Assembly: GCF_026672545.1 (NCBI RefSeq)
Contig: NZ_JAPPRJ010000009.1
Location: 682,001-746,000, forward strand
Length of the DNA stretch: 64,000 nucleotides
Source of the DNA: Rhizobium sp. SL86
GTDB taxonomy: Bacteria > Pseudomonadota > Alphaproteobacteria > Rhizobiales > Rhizobiaceae
Reading direction: 5' to 3'
This document shows, piece by piece, positions 13,440-22,127 of this stretch. The notes below the pieces were generated by a model. The model worked only from the letters and a program-made list of their open reading frames with translations. It was not told the origin of the DNA and did not search any database. The position numbers were made by a program, and so were the translations under genes. Within the stretch, counting starts at the first letter, position 1; each line of letters starts with the position of its first letter.

Positions 13440-14774
13440 TCAGCCGGAGGCCGGCATCCGTCCCATGGCCGCCAGCAGCTTGAAGCCGGCGAGAATGCGG
13501 TCGTATCTTGCGTTGACCTCGGCCTTGCGCGCCTCGTTCTGTTCCTTCAACACGAAGAAGAATTCGAGAAGGTTGCGCCCGCCCGCGGCGAACTGCCCTT
13601 CATAGGCCCGCATCATCTCGTCGCTGTTGCGTTTGCGCTTGACGATCGTCTGGTAGTTCTTGTTTGCGACCTGCCATTCCGACCAGACCGTCAACACCTG
13701 CTTGCGAACCCGCAACTGCGCCTCAAGCACCTGATCCTTGCTGGCCTCGGCGCGCAGCGTCGAGGATCTCGCGTGCGCAATATCCCCTCCCCCCGTCGAA
13801 AACTTGAAGGACATTTTCAGGCCGACGAAGCTGGAATTGTCCCGCCCGATATTCCCGTCGAGGTTTTCACCGGCACGGATCTGGCCGACGAGGTCGATAT
13901 TGGGATGAAGCCGGCTCCGATCTGCCTCCGCCTTCGCCATTTCCTTCTCCGCTTCAGAATTGGCGGAACGGACGGATGGATGATCGAGGGTCACGGTCTG
14001 CAGGACCTGTTCCATCGAGGAAGGTAAGGCCAGAGACCTGAGATTCACCTGGGTCAGGGCGTTCGGCTTGCGGCCGACAAGCTGAAGAAAGAGATCCGCA
14101 GCGAGCACAGCGTCCTGAGAGGCGATGTTGGCTTCGATTTCGGCCTCCGTCACGCTCGCCGCACCCAGTGTTATTTCCGAGCGCAAACCCGGGTCGCTCT
14201 TGGCCCGCTCCGCAAGCTTGCGGCTGAGATCGTTGACACGACCGACGTTGGCGCGGCTGACGGTTTCCAGCTCCCGCGTGCGCTGTACATCAATGAAGAC
14301 CTGCGCTGCCTCGAAGGCAACCTTGACCTGCTGGTTCATGACCTCGAACGCGGCAACTTCCTGGCTGGCTTTGGCAGCTCTCGTCAGGTTGCGCGTCCGC
14401 ATCCCGTCATACAGGGGTACGCTCACGCCGCCGGCGATTTCGGATGTGTGCGTCCCGCCATTGCCCGTGAGTTGATCAACCTTTGTCGTGCCGATCTTAC
14501 CGTCGAGCGTGATGACCGGAAAATAGCCCGAACGCGCTTCCGTCAGATCCTCATCGGCGGAGCGTTGGAGCTTACGGACAGAGGATATCGACGGATGATT
14601 GGCAGTGACCGTAGCAATCGTCGAGTAGACCGTCTCGGCCGCAGCGGAACTTGTGGCAACGCAACAGGACAGGACAACCGTTGCGACGATGAGCGCGGAG
14701 CAATGCTTAAGCGCATCGAGCTCGCTCACTTTTCGCACGGAACTGTACCAGTTCCATACACTCATCCCCACCAT
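13440..14774 (-). CDS. TolC-family outer membrane efflux/secretion protein
   Basis: A 444-residue TolC/agglutination-protein type outer membrane factor, the outer-membrane tunnel of type I secretion and efflux systems. An N-terminal hydrophobic stretch ending 'SSAAAET' resembles a signal peptide. The body shows the two-fold repeat of long heptad-rich helices typical of the family, and the length fits. It sits 80 bp upstream of the giant adhesin on the same strand, the arrangement expected for a dedicated secretion tunnel. The inner-membrane ABC transporter and membrane-fusion partners are not in the window and may lie to the left. ATG 14774 is preceded by a G-rich GGGGGTAGC; ATG 14765 is an alternative. 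Confidence 0.88.
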   Translation of the reverse strand: MVGMSVWNWYSSVRKVSELDALKHCSALIVATVVLSCCVATSSAAAETVYSTIATVTANHPSISSVRKLQRSADEDLTEARSGYFPVITLDGKIGTTKVDQLTGNGGTHTSEIAGGVSVPLYDGMRTRNLTRAAKASQEVAAFEVMNQQVKVAFEAAQVFIDVQRTRELETVSRANVGRVNDLSRKLAERAKSDPGLRSEITLGAASVTEAEIEANIASQDAVLAADLFLQLVGRKPNALTQVNLRSLALPSSMEQVLQTVTLDHPSVRSANSEAEKEMAKAEADRSRLHPNIDLVGQIRAGENLDGNIGRDNSSFVGLKMSFKFSTGGGDIAHARSSTLRAEASKDQVLEAQLRVRKQVLTVWSEWQVANKNYQTIVKRKRNSDEMMRAYEGQFAAGGRNLLEFFFVLKEQNEARKAEVNARYDRILAGFKLLAAMGRMPASG

Positions 14775-14806
14775 TGCTACCCCCGTATACCAGTTCTTAA
14801 CACTGG
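14740..14806. promoter_or_regulatory. Inverted repeats at the tolC-like gene start
   Basis: Two dyads flank the start of the TolC-type gene: GAACTG-TAC-CAGTTC at 14740-14754 (just inside the coding region) and CCAGT...ACTGG at 14790-14806. Both contain the ACCAGTTC core, so they could be operator half-sites for one regulator. No binding protein can be named. Confidence 0.35.
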
Positions 14807-15138
14807 AAGCGGGTGTAGCTCAGCACGCACAGGTCAACAATTACGTTTATTCAAATATAGCATATTTCAAAACTGAATAGAGGCAGCCAAAGAAAAGAAC
14901 GAAGTTCAATCAAAACAGGCTGTTAGGAAAAATATCTCGTCACCGGCGTGTTGCCTGCCTACGTCATTTGGCGCATGTTTCCGATCTCATGGTAAATTTT
15001 GGCACCGCCATTATTCAATATGAGAATACTTCACCTAAGCGCGAGAATTATCCGCGATAAAGGATCGCCATTGCGAGTGAACTGATGGGGTGGATGCCCC
15101 CTCCGGCCGGCATCGGAGTATGATGCCCGTCAAGCAGT
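14775..15138. other. Intergenic region, AT-rich, likely promoter of the tolC-adhesin operon
   Basis: No gene is seen in these 364 bases. The part near 14830-14935 is AT-rich compared with the surroundings and probably holds the promoter for the minus-strand TolC-adhesin transcript. A weak hairpin, GGCATC-7 nt-GATGCC at 15109-15127, lies 12 bp past the stop of the upstream gene and may help to end that transcript; it has no T-tract. Confidence 0.4.
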
Positions 15139-17445
15139 TCATGGTGGAGGGTCGGTGATCGCCTCGACCTCCTGTCGTGGCATGAAAGGAGCCTGCTGCG
15201 CCGATGGGCTTTGTCCAACACTCCACAGCAGGTTTCTATGATACTGCTGCGCGACGGGACCGTTGCAGCCTCCAGCAGCGATAATCGCAAGGGAGTCACG
15301 ATAGGGCTGAGCGATTTTCTCAGCCGCTTGCCGGATACGCGAAAAGTCGAAGCTCAAACGCTGTCCGCCAAAATTGAGTGCCGACAAGGCTTCAGCTGCC
15401 GGAAGTCGCGACTGGCGGCCGCGATCAACTGCCGCGGCAAAGCGGATATCGACATGAAATTCCTGGAGATGCGTTCGGCGATCGACTACCCGGCCGTAAC
15501 CGTTGCGCCACGTGGTAACGACCGAGTCCTTGAAAACATATGTATTTTCGCCGAGGTATCGCCGGCATTGATCATCATAAGCGACAGACCAGCCGAGGAT
15601 AAGGCGATCGTCGGCGTGAGACTTTCCATCAAACACCTTTCGAACAAGATCTCCATCGGTGAAGTTCTTCTCCCAGAACTCGGGCGACTTGTAGATATAG
15701 CCTTTCGCGGCGGCGGCCGCAGCCTCACGTCTTTCCCGCTCCGTGTCCTCCTTCATGCGGCGCTCGAGAGCCTGCAGTTGCTTTTCCCGCTGCTCCTCAT
15801 CGAGGATGTCCCTGGCAATAACCTCCTCCGGGATGGCGGGCGATCCTCGATGACTAATGCTCCACTGGGCGGCTATCTCACCATCCGGGAAGATCTCGCC
15901 CCGCGCCGCATACACGGCATGCGCGACCGGTCTGGGCCCCTGGTCGATCGGCACCGGATGCCGATCTCTCGATCCTTCGACGAAGTGCATCACCTTAACA
16001 GATTGCCCGCCCGTGACCTGACGATGCTTTTGCTCACGCGCCCGGTTGGAAACAATATAAGGTGCAATCACCTTGCCGCCGATACGATCATGGACGGCAG
16101 CTATGGGGTCGATCATTATGCGCGAGAGATCGCGACCGGCCTGTTTGTGATGCAAGACAATCAGAATGGCGTCGCTTTTTCTGTTTTCCTTGTCAAACTG
16201 CAGGACGTAGGAAAAGTCTAGGGTCTCTCCGACCAGCTTCGCCAGTTGCAGCTGTTCGGCGGAGAAGCCATGCTTCGTGAGTTCCTGAAGCAGTTCGGCA
16301 TCGGGCACGGGATAGCTGTCGACATCCGGCGCAACGGTTTCGTCCAATGATAGGTTTGCTGGAAGTGCCGGTTCAAATTTCAGCATTAGACGCTCCAGCT
16401 GTTCCACTGCGCAGTCAGAGTCCAGCGTATTGTCTGTCCGACATTTTCTCACCAAATACAGCGTATTGGCATAGCTCTCCCAATAAGGCTTCAGCTCGGA
16501 AAGAGACATGCGCTCGCTGATCATGGCATAGGCGTCGGCCGCTTTGCGCGTGAGCGTGCCGACTTCGGCGTAACCGCCGCATCTACCCGTTTCGCGGGGG
16601 ACCCTGGTGCAGATGTCCGCTTCCCCGCTCCCGAAACTCGTCCCGACACGACAGGACTGCTTGAGTGCCGCGTAGGCTGGCCCCGCTCCCAGGTTGCGGG
16701 CCGCCGTGGCGCCGGTTCCTAACCAGATGACCTGGGAGTCTGCGAATGACCTATGCCGTTGCGTCATATTTTCTGGGATTGCGTTTCCGAGATACTCGTT
16801 ATTGATCCCCAGATGCCTGCCGGTTCCGTCCACTCTCGAGTTGTAGTTCTCCAGCCAATCTACTGGTGTGCGGTCTTCCAGTTTGAGCGTTGCCTCAAAC
16901 CGTCGATCCGTCGAAAAGTCCCCGTAGTCGCGGGGTGTCGACAATTCGCCCCGAGGGCAGGTGAAGCGAACAATTTCGCTCATTCCGTCGGTGAGAATGG
17001 CCTGAGGTGGGGAGATCCCTTCCCCACCCCGAAATACCCAGTAAGTGTCAAGAATTGTCGATGCCAGGGCGGCCTTGCGAACGCGGATTTCAAATGGATG
17101 TACCGCCTTCCGATAAGGATGTTCCTGACCCAATTCGGTAACCTCAATCCTCGCGTTTTGCGGGGTAATCTCGACAAGGTTGTTGAAGTCATCGCGAAGA
17201 AGCGTGTCACCGATCCAGCCGGTTAACTTATCGACCCGTGAAGACGTGATCTCAACCGACTTTCCGATCAACATTTTTAGATCGATGCACCCCTTGGCTG
17301 GTGCATAAGCCGTCCAGACGCTTTCGAATCTTGAGTCCAAACTTGGGCGGAGGTGAACTTGCTCTGGCGCGGTGCAGGCAGCATCGGCAGCCCAACCCAG
17401 CGAGCAGAAAAGAGAACATAACACTGTCAGTGTATATATCTTCAC
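15139..17445 (-). CDS. Large exported protein of unknown function (768 aa)
   Basis: I do not recognise this family. The protein begins with a good signal peptide ('LCSLFCSLGWAADA'), so it is likely periplasmic or secreted. A charged coiled-coil-like stretch rich in Glu and Arg precedes 'EAAAAAAKGYIYKSPEFW' in the last third. About ten cysteines suggest disulfides. The start is GTG 17445 with GGAGGG five bases upstream. It is alone on the minus strand between the TolC gene and a patch of IS remnants. Its size, export signal and lack of a known domain match the 18.1-20.6 and 22.1-24.4 kb genes, so the three may belong to one envelope-related locus (inference). Confidence 0.75.
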   Translation of the reverse strand: MKIYTLTVLCSLFCSLGWAADAACTAPEQVHLRPSLDSRFESVWTAYAPAKGCIDLKMLIGKSVEITSSRVDKLTGWIGDTLLRDDFNNLVEITPQNARIEVTELGQEHPYRKAVHPFEIRVRKAALASTILDTYWVFRGGEGISPPQAILTDGMSEIVRFTCPRGELSTPRDYGDFSTDRRFEATLKLEDRTPVDWLENYNSRVDGTGRHLGINNEYLGNAIPENMTQRHRSFADSQVIWLGTGATAARNLGAGPAYAALKQSCRVGTSFGSGEADICTRVPRETGRCGGYAEVGTLTRKAADAYAMISERMSLSELKPYWESYANTLYLVRKCRTDNTLDSDCAVEQLERLMLKFEPALPANLSLDETVAPDVDSYPVPDAELLQELTKHGFSAEQLQLAKLVGETLDFSYVLQFDKENRKSDAILIVLHHKQAGRDLSRIMIDPIAAVHDRIGGKVIAPYIVSNRAREQKHRQVTGGQSVKVMHFVEGSRDRHPVPIDQGPRPVAHAVYAARGEIFPDGEIAAQWSISHRGSPAIPEEVIARDILDEEQREKQLQALERRMKEDTERERREAAAAAAKGYIYKSPEFWEKNFTDGDLVRKVFDGKSHADDRLILGWSVAYDDQCRRYLGENTYVFKDSVVTTWRNGYGRVVDRRTHLQEFHVDIRFAAAVDRGRQSRLPAAEALSALNFGGQRLSFDFSRIRQAAEKIAQPYRDSLAIIAAGGCNGPVAQQYHRNLLWSVGQSPSAQQAPFMPRQEVEAITDPPP

Positions 17446-17503
17446 GTAAGGCCCTCCAGATCGTTCGATCTAATCCAGATTCGGACGCATTATTTCAATT
17501 CGC

Positions 17504-17515
17504 CTGGTACCAGTC
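17504..17515. promoter_or_regulatory. Palindrome upstream of the 768-aa protein gene
   Basis: CTGGTACCAG is a perfect palindrome about 60 bp upstream of the GTG start at 17445. The overlapping string TACCAGTCTTAA closely matches TACCAGTTCTTAA at 14788-14800 upstream of the TolC gene, so a shared operator is possible. Confidence 0.35.
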
Positions 17516-17641
17516 TTAAGGAAGCACCTGAGACCGGGCTTTGCAATGGGCTGGCCATAGAACGGTGGTCGGTTTACAGCGTTCTTCACGACCTTACGAA
17601 GCTTTCGCCAGTCGGGAAGGTCGCCTTCGTTCACGCGTTCC

Positions 17642-17800
17642 TCGATCGCCGTCAAGATCCGCGAGAACTGGCTATCGAACCGCATCTTCAAATCCTACGA
17701 CGACATTGTCGCTCACTGCTGCGATGCCTGGCGAAAGCTCGAAAGCCAGCCTTGGCGCATCATGTCCATAGGGCGCAGACAATGGGCAAATGGGTTCTAG
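17642..17800 (+). pseudogene. IS630-family transposase, C-terminal remnant
   Basis: The plus frame from about 17642 to the TAG at 17798-17800 reads 'NWLSNRIFKSYDDIVAHCC' followed by 'PWRIMSIGRRQWANGF' and stop, the recognisable C-terminus of IS630-type DDE transposases. Nothing upstream continues the protein in frame, so only about 50 residues of a roughly 340-residue enzyme remain. It is a relic, not a working element. Confidence 0.8.
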
Positions 17801-17850
17801 TCAGTGAGGATGCGTATTAGGCCGGCCTACTCCGGATAGGCGCAGGATAC

Positions 17851-17995
17851 CAGACCCCGGCTGCCTATGCCGGAACCATCGCCGCAACCGGTTCCAACGC
17901 TGCGCAATGTGAAAGCTACGCGTTTCCACCGGTTGCTCCCACCGCGCCACTTGGCGTATCAAAAAATCGCCGAGGCTCTAATCGCTGCCGGATGA
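17851..17995 (+). pseudogene. IS3-like transposase 3' remnant
   Basis: A frame reading 'QTPAAYAGTIAATGSNAAQ' then 'AFPPVAPTAPLG', continued after a one-base shift by 'YQKIAEALIAAG' and a stop at 17993-17995, resembles the C-terminal tail of rhizobial IS3-group transposases. The frame is broken and the rest of the gene is missing. The family call is from memory of the tail sequence and is tentative. Confidence 0.45.
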
Positions 17996-18107
17996 AAGTT
18001 CAGTGGCAGGTGAGTGCTATTCATACCGTTTTACAGTCAAACATATTGCTGCGCTGCCGTGATCCAGAATTTAAGGATGCCGATTGTTGCAGCCTCTTCT
18101 CCCGAAA

Positions 18108-20581
18108 CTAAAGATCGATATCAAGGGTGACCTTTTCCTCAACCCTGCGCTTGTCGAGCTCGATCGCGAAATTGAGATCGTGGATCCAGAGAGTGAGATC
18201 CACCTGGTCTCCGATCGTTTCCCGGACGCGGGCCGAGATGGTCGGTCCGCAATAAGGTAGAGCATTCTTTACGAAAGGCTCGGGCATTCCCTGGATTTCA
18301 CGTGGCCAGCCGAAGATATTCCATGCCTCCGACCATATCCCGGTCTTGTCCTGGACAGTTTTATCCTTTTCATCGGGCATGGCCGTCGGCGCGTCGGAAT
18401 GCACAAATTGCATCGGCCCGCCACACACTTGGTAGCCGTCGATTTCTTTCGACGGGATTCCCCAATAGAGTTCGCCTCGTTCCTCACGACTGGCCGCACC
18501 GTATTTTTTAACCAGACTGTCCCTGACAGCCTGGCTGGTTGCTTTGCCCGGCGCGAAGACGAGGTGACGCATCAGGCCGATGACCTGCTTGCCTTCCTGA
18601 ACCGAGCGAGTGATGGCCAGAAACGTTTCGGTACCATCGGGTTTGACAACTGCCGAAGCCTCATCGAAAAGTCCGCGCCTTTCTCTGGCGATGCTGTGAT
18701 AGGAAATACCATCAGGAAGTCGCTGCGCGGCAAGGGCCGTGAACTCCTCATATTTCGCGCCGAGTGTTAGCCCCAACATGTCCATAGCCGCCGCGTTTTG
18801 AGGCAGCGCCACCTGCCAGTCTTCCGGCTTGACGCTTTTCACGATTTTTGATGGCTTCCCATTCTCCTTGGACCATACGTCGATGCCTTCGACATGCGCG
18901 TCAAACACGAGCACGCCTCGGAATCCGGGAAGATCTGCATCACCCCTTTCGACGGGCTTGATGCTGACGTCCTCCAGCCGCAGGTGATAGTCAAAAGCGT
19001 CCGGGTGACCCTTTATCGATCCCGGGCTGGGAAGAGCCTGTGCTACGACGATGGCATCGACATAAGGTAACGTGTCGGTCTTCGACTTCGCTATCTTCTG
19101 GCCTATGTCGTTATCGGAATCGCTCCTCAGCCACTCGCAGGTCAGGAAATCCGTCAGCCGGGTTGTCTGGCTCGGCCTGCCCGACATGGCAAAGACCCTG
19201 TCGCCGCCGGGCAGGGGCGAAGAACCACTGACATACCGGCCGAACCCCTGCGCCAATGCATCGGCGCGGGCTCCCAGTATATCGTCATAGCGTGCGCTGA
19301 CTGTAAGTTCGGTCTTGCCACGTTCCAGTTCGCGAAATTCCTGACAAGCAGTGACCGGATGGCGGCCCATGATTGAGAGGATCACCTTGTCTGGAAGAGC
19401 CGCCGCTCTTGCCTTCGTCCAGTCGGTGAAGGCGGGCAACAGTTCCGTCAAAATCTGGTCGGTCAGTTCGAGATGCGGGTTTTCGAAAAACATACCCCAG
19501 GGGGCCACGGCTTCGTTCTTCGCATAGTACCGCTCCTTGGCGATGCGCTCGAGCATCATCCGCCGGAAGGCATCGTCATCATAAAGCTCCGCAGCGCTTG
19601 CGAGGGCGAAAAGGTCTACCGTTTCATGGTCCAGATAAAACCGTTCGGGTGGAGAAATCATCTGTGGCGACGCAGCCCCGAATTGCGGTTTGGCGGCCAT
19701 CTCGATTGTCAGTGCAATGCGTTGAAGAGCAGGGCCGCCTTTTAGCAGCGGGCCAATCATGACTTCGCTCGGTCGCGACACCACCAATTGATACCTGTCG
19801 ATACCGAGTGGACGTACGCGCACCAGGGTCATGATCTCGTTGCCGCGCTGGAATGTCGCAATTCTGGCCGCGTCAATCGCGGTTGCCGGCAGGAAGGCAT
19901 AGCCGTCACGATCGTTCGTTACCAAATCGGGTGGCCCCTCACGGAATCGGGTGACGTCCTGATCGTGGACCACGGGATAGAAGCCCTCGAGCCTGGCAGG
20001 AAAGCCTCCTCGTTCCTCGTCGTATTTGCCGAGGCTGAGCTTGGCACCGACCAGATAGGTTTCCCGGATCAGCGATGTCAAACGTTGAAGCTCTTGCGCG
20101 ACAAGTGGTGGCTTGGCGCTTGGCGAGGCCTGGAAAATGCCCTGGTACTGCCCCACGCCCTCGGTCACGAGCTCCAGGCCGCCTTCAAAGTTCAGCATGG
20201 CCGCCCTGAGAGAATCGACTGATGTCGCGTAATAGTCGTCTGGAAAACCGGCATTTTCTGCTATCGCCTGCTGCTCGATTTGACGTTCCAGCAGGACTCG
20301 CGTGCCAGCAATGTCTTCCACGAGGGTCAGCCTTTCGGGCTTGATCGGAATGACGATGTTTTTCAGTTCGTCCTCGGTTATGGTCGTCTCTCGCTTCAGG
20401 ACAGGCACCGAGATTTCCCCCACCTCGAAATCCAGGGCGAACAAGAGCCGTCGCGGATCATTCGAGGCAAGACGCAAGCGTTCGAGAAGCGCGAGGGCCG
20501 CCTCTTCGTCGATCTGCAGGAAATCGGGGATTTCCTTTATCTTGCGCTCTTAATCGGTCGACTTTTTGGTGTGTTTTCCAT
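18108..20581 (-). CDS. Large protein of unknown function (about 825 aa), apparent frameshift near its start
   Basis: No known domain is recognised. The long open frame runs from 20549 to 18108 (the TTG at 20477 is one possible start), but no ATG lies at its 5' end. A good start does exist in another frame: ATG 20581 with AGGAAAGG about eight bases upstream encodes 'MENTPKSRPIKSAR' and stops at 20537, overlapping the long frame by a dozen bases. Joining them by a one-base shift gives a smooth N-terminus ('KIKEIPDFLQIDEEAALALL'), so either the sequence carries a frameshift or a short leader peptide precedes the gene. An internal 'YDEERGGFPARLEG' resembles 'YSLELGGFPVRVEG' in the neighbouring 22.1-24.4 kb protein. 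Unlike its neighbours no clear signal peptide is seen. The IS110 element lies directly upstream. Confidence 0.7.
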
Positions 20582-20779
20582 AATCGCAACCTTTCCTGCT
20601 GTTGATTAAAATCCATAATGTTTGACGTTGCAACACGCCACTGCCGGTGATCATCGGGGTCGGGTACGCCGTGCACTCTTGCGCACGCATCGAAGGCTTT
20701 TTCGGGCTGACCTTTGGCAGCGCTTTTGCCATCGCGGTGCATTTTACCATCGGATGGACGGGGCAACGTCACAGGCAGT

Positions 20780-22127
20780 CAAAACGTGGTCCACCCGTCT
20801 TGTCGTCGGTGCGGCCACAGGCAAGATAACGTGCGTCCCGTCTTCCTGGTCTGTACCTTTCCCATCCGCTCACGCGGAGCCGTGTTGTCCGTCACACCAC
20901 CGTCAAAGCGGCGGTAAACTGTTCGCTCCCATCTGCATCCCGCATCATAGGCCGCGCAACGCCTGGGCACCCAGAAGCCTCAGCTCCTTGCCCTTTGCCC
21001 GCGCCGCCAGATCCGTCTCGCTCGCCGACGGGTCGCCGACATAAAACGTTCCGTCGCTCCACATGGCGTGCATGATCACCGCCAGCTTGCGCGCCACCGC
21101 GACCGTTGCCTTGCGGTGACTGCCGCGCTTGGCCAGGCTCTCACCCCATTGCTTCACCTTGTCCTTGCCGCGAAAGCGCGTCATCAGCGCCGACGCCGCC
21201 TCGTAGAGCGCGCGCCGCACGTCGGGGTCTCCGGCTTTCGATATTCGCCCCTGCACATCGATCGACGTGCCAGACTGCCATCGCCGCGATGTCAGCCCGA
21301 AGTAGGCTGCCACATCGCGCGAACGGCGGAACCTCGCCGGGTCCTCTACCGCCGTCATGAACGAAAGTGCCGCCACCGGCCCGACACCCGGTATCGCCAT
21401 GAAGCGTCGGCAAAGCTCATGGCGGGCAACAAACTGCACGACAAGTTGGTGCAGCCGCTTGTACTGCTTCCACAACGCTGCGCGCGCCGACAGCATGGCA
21501 TCCATCAGGTCGCGCGTCAGCTCATCCTGCGCCACCGCCTCTCTAACCGCCGCTTCGAAGCCGGTCCGACCCGTGCCTTTCAGGCGAATGCCGAATGCCT
21601 TCAGGGAATGGCGGATGGCGTTCTCCAGATCGAGAAACTTGCGCTTCAGGTTGCGCCGGTGCGTCAGAAGCAATCGCAGCCGGTAGCATTCCGGCGTCTT
21701 CACATGGGCACGGCGGAACCAGCCGGTGCGCATCATATGCGCAATGCCCAGCGCATCCTTCTGGTCCGTCTTGTTGCGCTGCGCCGCCATCGCCGCGCGC
21801 ACATGCCGCGTTTCCAGGCAGACAGCCGGAATGCCAAGTTTGACAAGCTCCGGATGCAGCCACGGCGACAGCGAGCCGGCCTCGTGGCCGACACGCCGCA
21901 GACGGGAAAGGAACGGCTTCAGAGCCGCAAGCAAGGCCTGCGGATCGGTTGCCACCTTCACCTCCAGATGCACCTCGCCATGATCGTCAACGACGCAAAC
22001 CGCCGTCTCCACCGTCGCAACGTCTAGTCCGCAAAAATACTCCATCATCCGCCTCCTGCATGGTTTCGAGGCGGCAATACTATCAGCGCCAGGCGCCTCA
22101 GTCGGCGCCGCGCACGCGACCTGCCGA
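20780..22127 (-). mobile_element. IS110-family insertion sequence, approximate limits
   Basis: The transposase gene lies between two unknown genes. Only about 80 bp separate its start from the stop of the next gene at 22128, while about 360 bp separate its stop from the ATG at 20581. The longer non-coding side is therefore downstream of the gene. It contains a TCCGC-TCAC-GCGGA hairpin near 20869-20883. Family members often leave no clear target duplication, so the ends given are estimates. Confidence 0.55.
20945..22048 (-). CDS. IS110-family DEDD transposase
   Basis: A complete 367-residue IS110/IS1111 transposase. The N-terminal RuvC-like domain shows 'GLDVATVETAVCVVDD' (first Asp), 'GHEAGSLSPWL' (Glu) and 'NKTDQKDALGIAHMMR' (the Asp pair). 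The C-terminal Transposase_20 part shows 'IPGVGPVAALSFMTAVED' and 'AYFGLTSRRWQSG', which carries the catalytic Ser of the family. Family enzymes recombine DNA through a RuvC-like and a serine nucleophile site, guided by a bridge RNA from the element's non-coding end. The start ATG 22048 is followed by a second ATG. The length is normal and no lesion is seen, so it may be active. Confidence 0.95.
   Translation of the reverse strand: MMEYFCGLDVATVETAVCVVDDHGEVHLEVKVATDPQALLAALKPFLSRLRRVGHEAGSLSPWLHPELVKLGIPAVCLETRHVRAAMAAQRNKTDQKDALGIAHMMRTGWFRRAHVKTPECYRLRLLLTHRRNLKRKFLDLENAIRHSLKAFGIRLKGTGRTGFEAAVREAVAQDELTRDLMDAMLSARAALWKQYKRLHQLVVQFVARHELCRRFMAIPGVGPVAALSFMTAVEDPARFRRSRDVAAYFGLTSRRWQSGTSIDVQGRISKAGDPDVRRALYEAASALMTRFRGKDKVKQWGESLAKRGSHRKATVAVARKLAVIMHAMWSDGTFYVGDPSASETDLAARAKGKELRLLGAQALRGL

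Noticed and set aside
17470..17691. 73-codon minus-strand frame overlapping the IS630 remnant
   Set aside because: It starts with no good ribosome site and lies across transposase remnant sequence read on the plus strand; no family is recognised.
20550..20750. 66-codon minus-strand frame upstream of the large unknown gene
   Set aside because: Codon use is fair, but it overlaps the better start at 20581 and has no similarity I can name; it probably lies in the IS110 flank.
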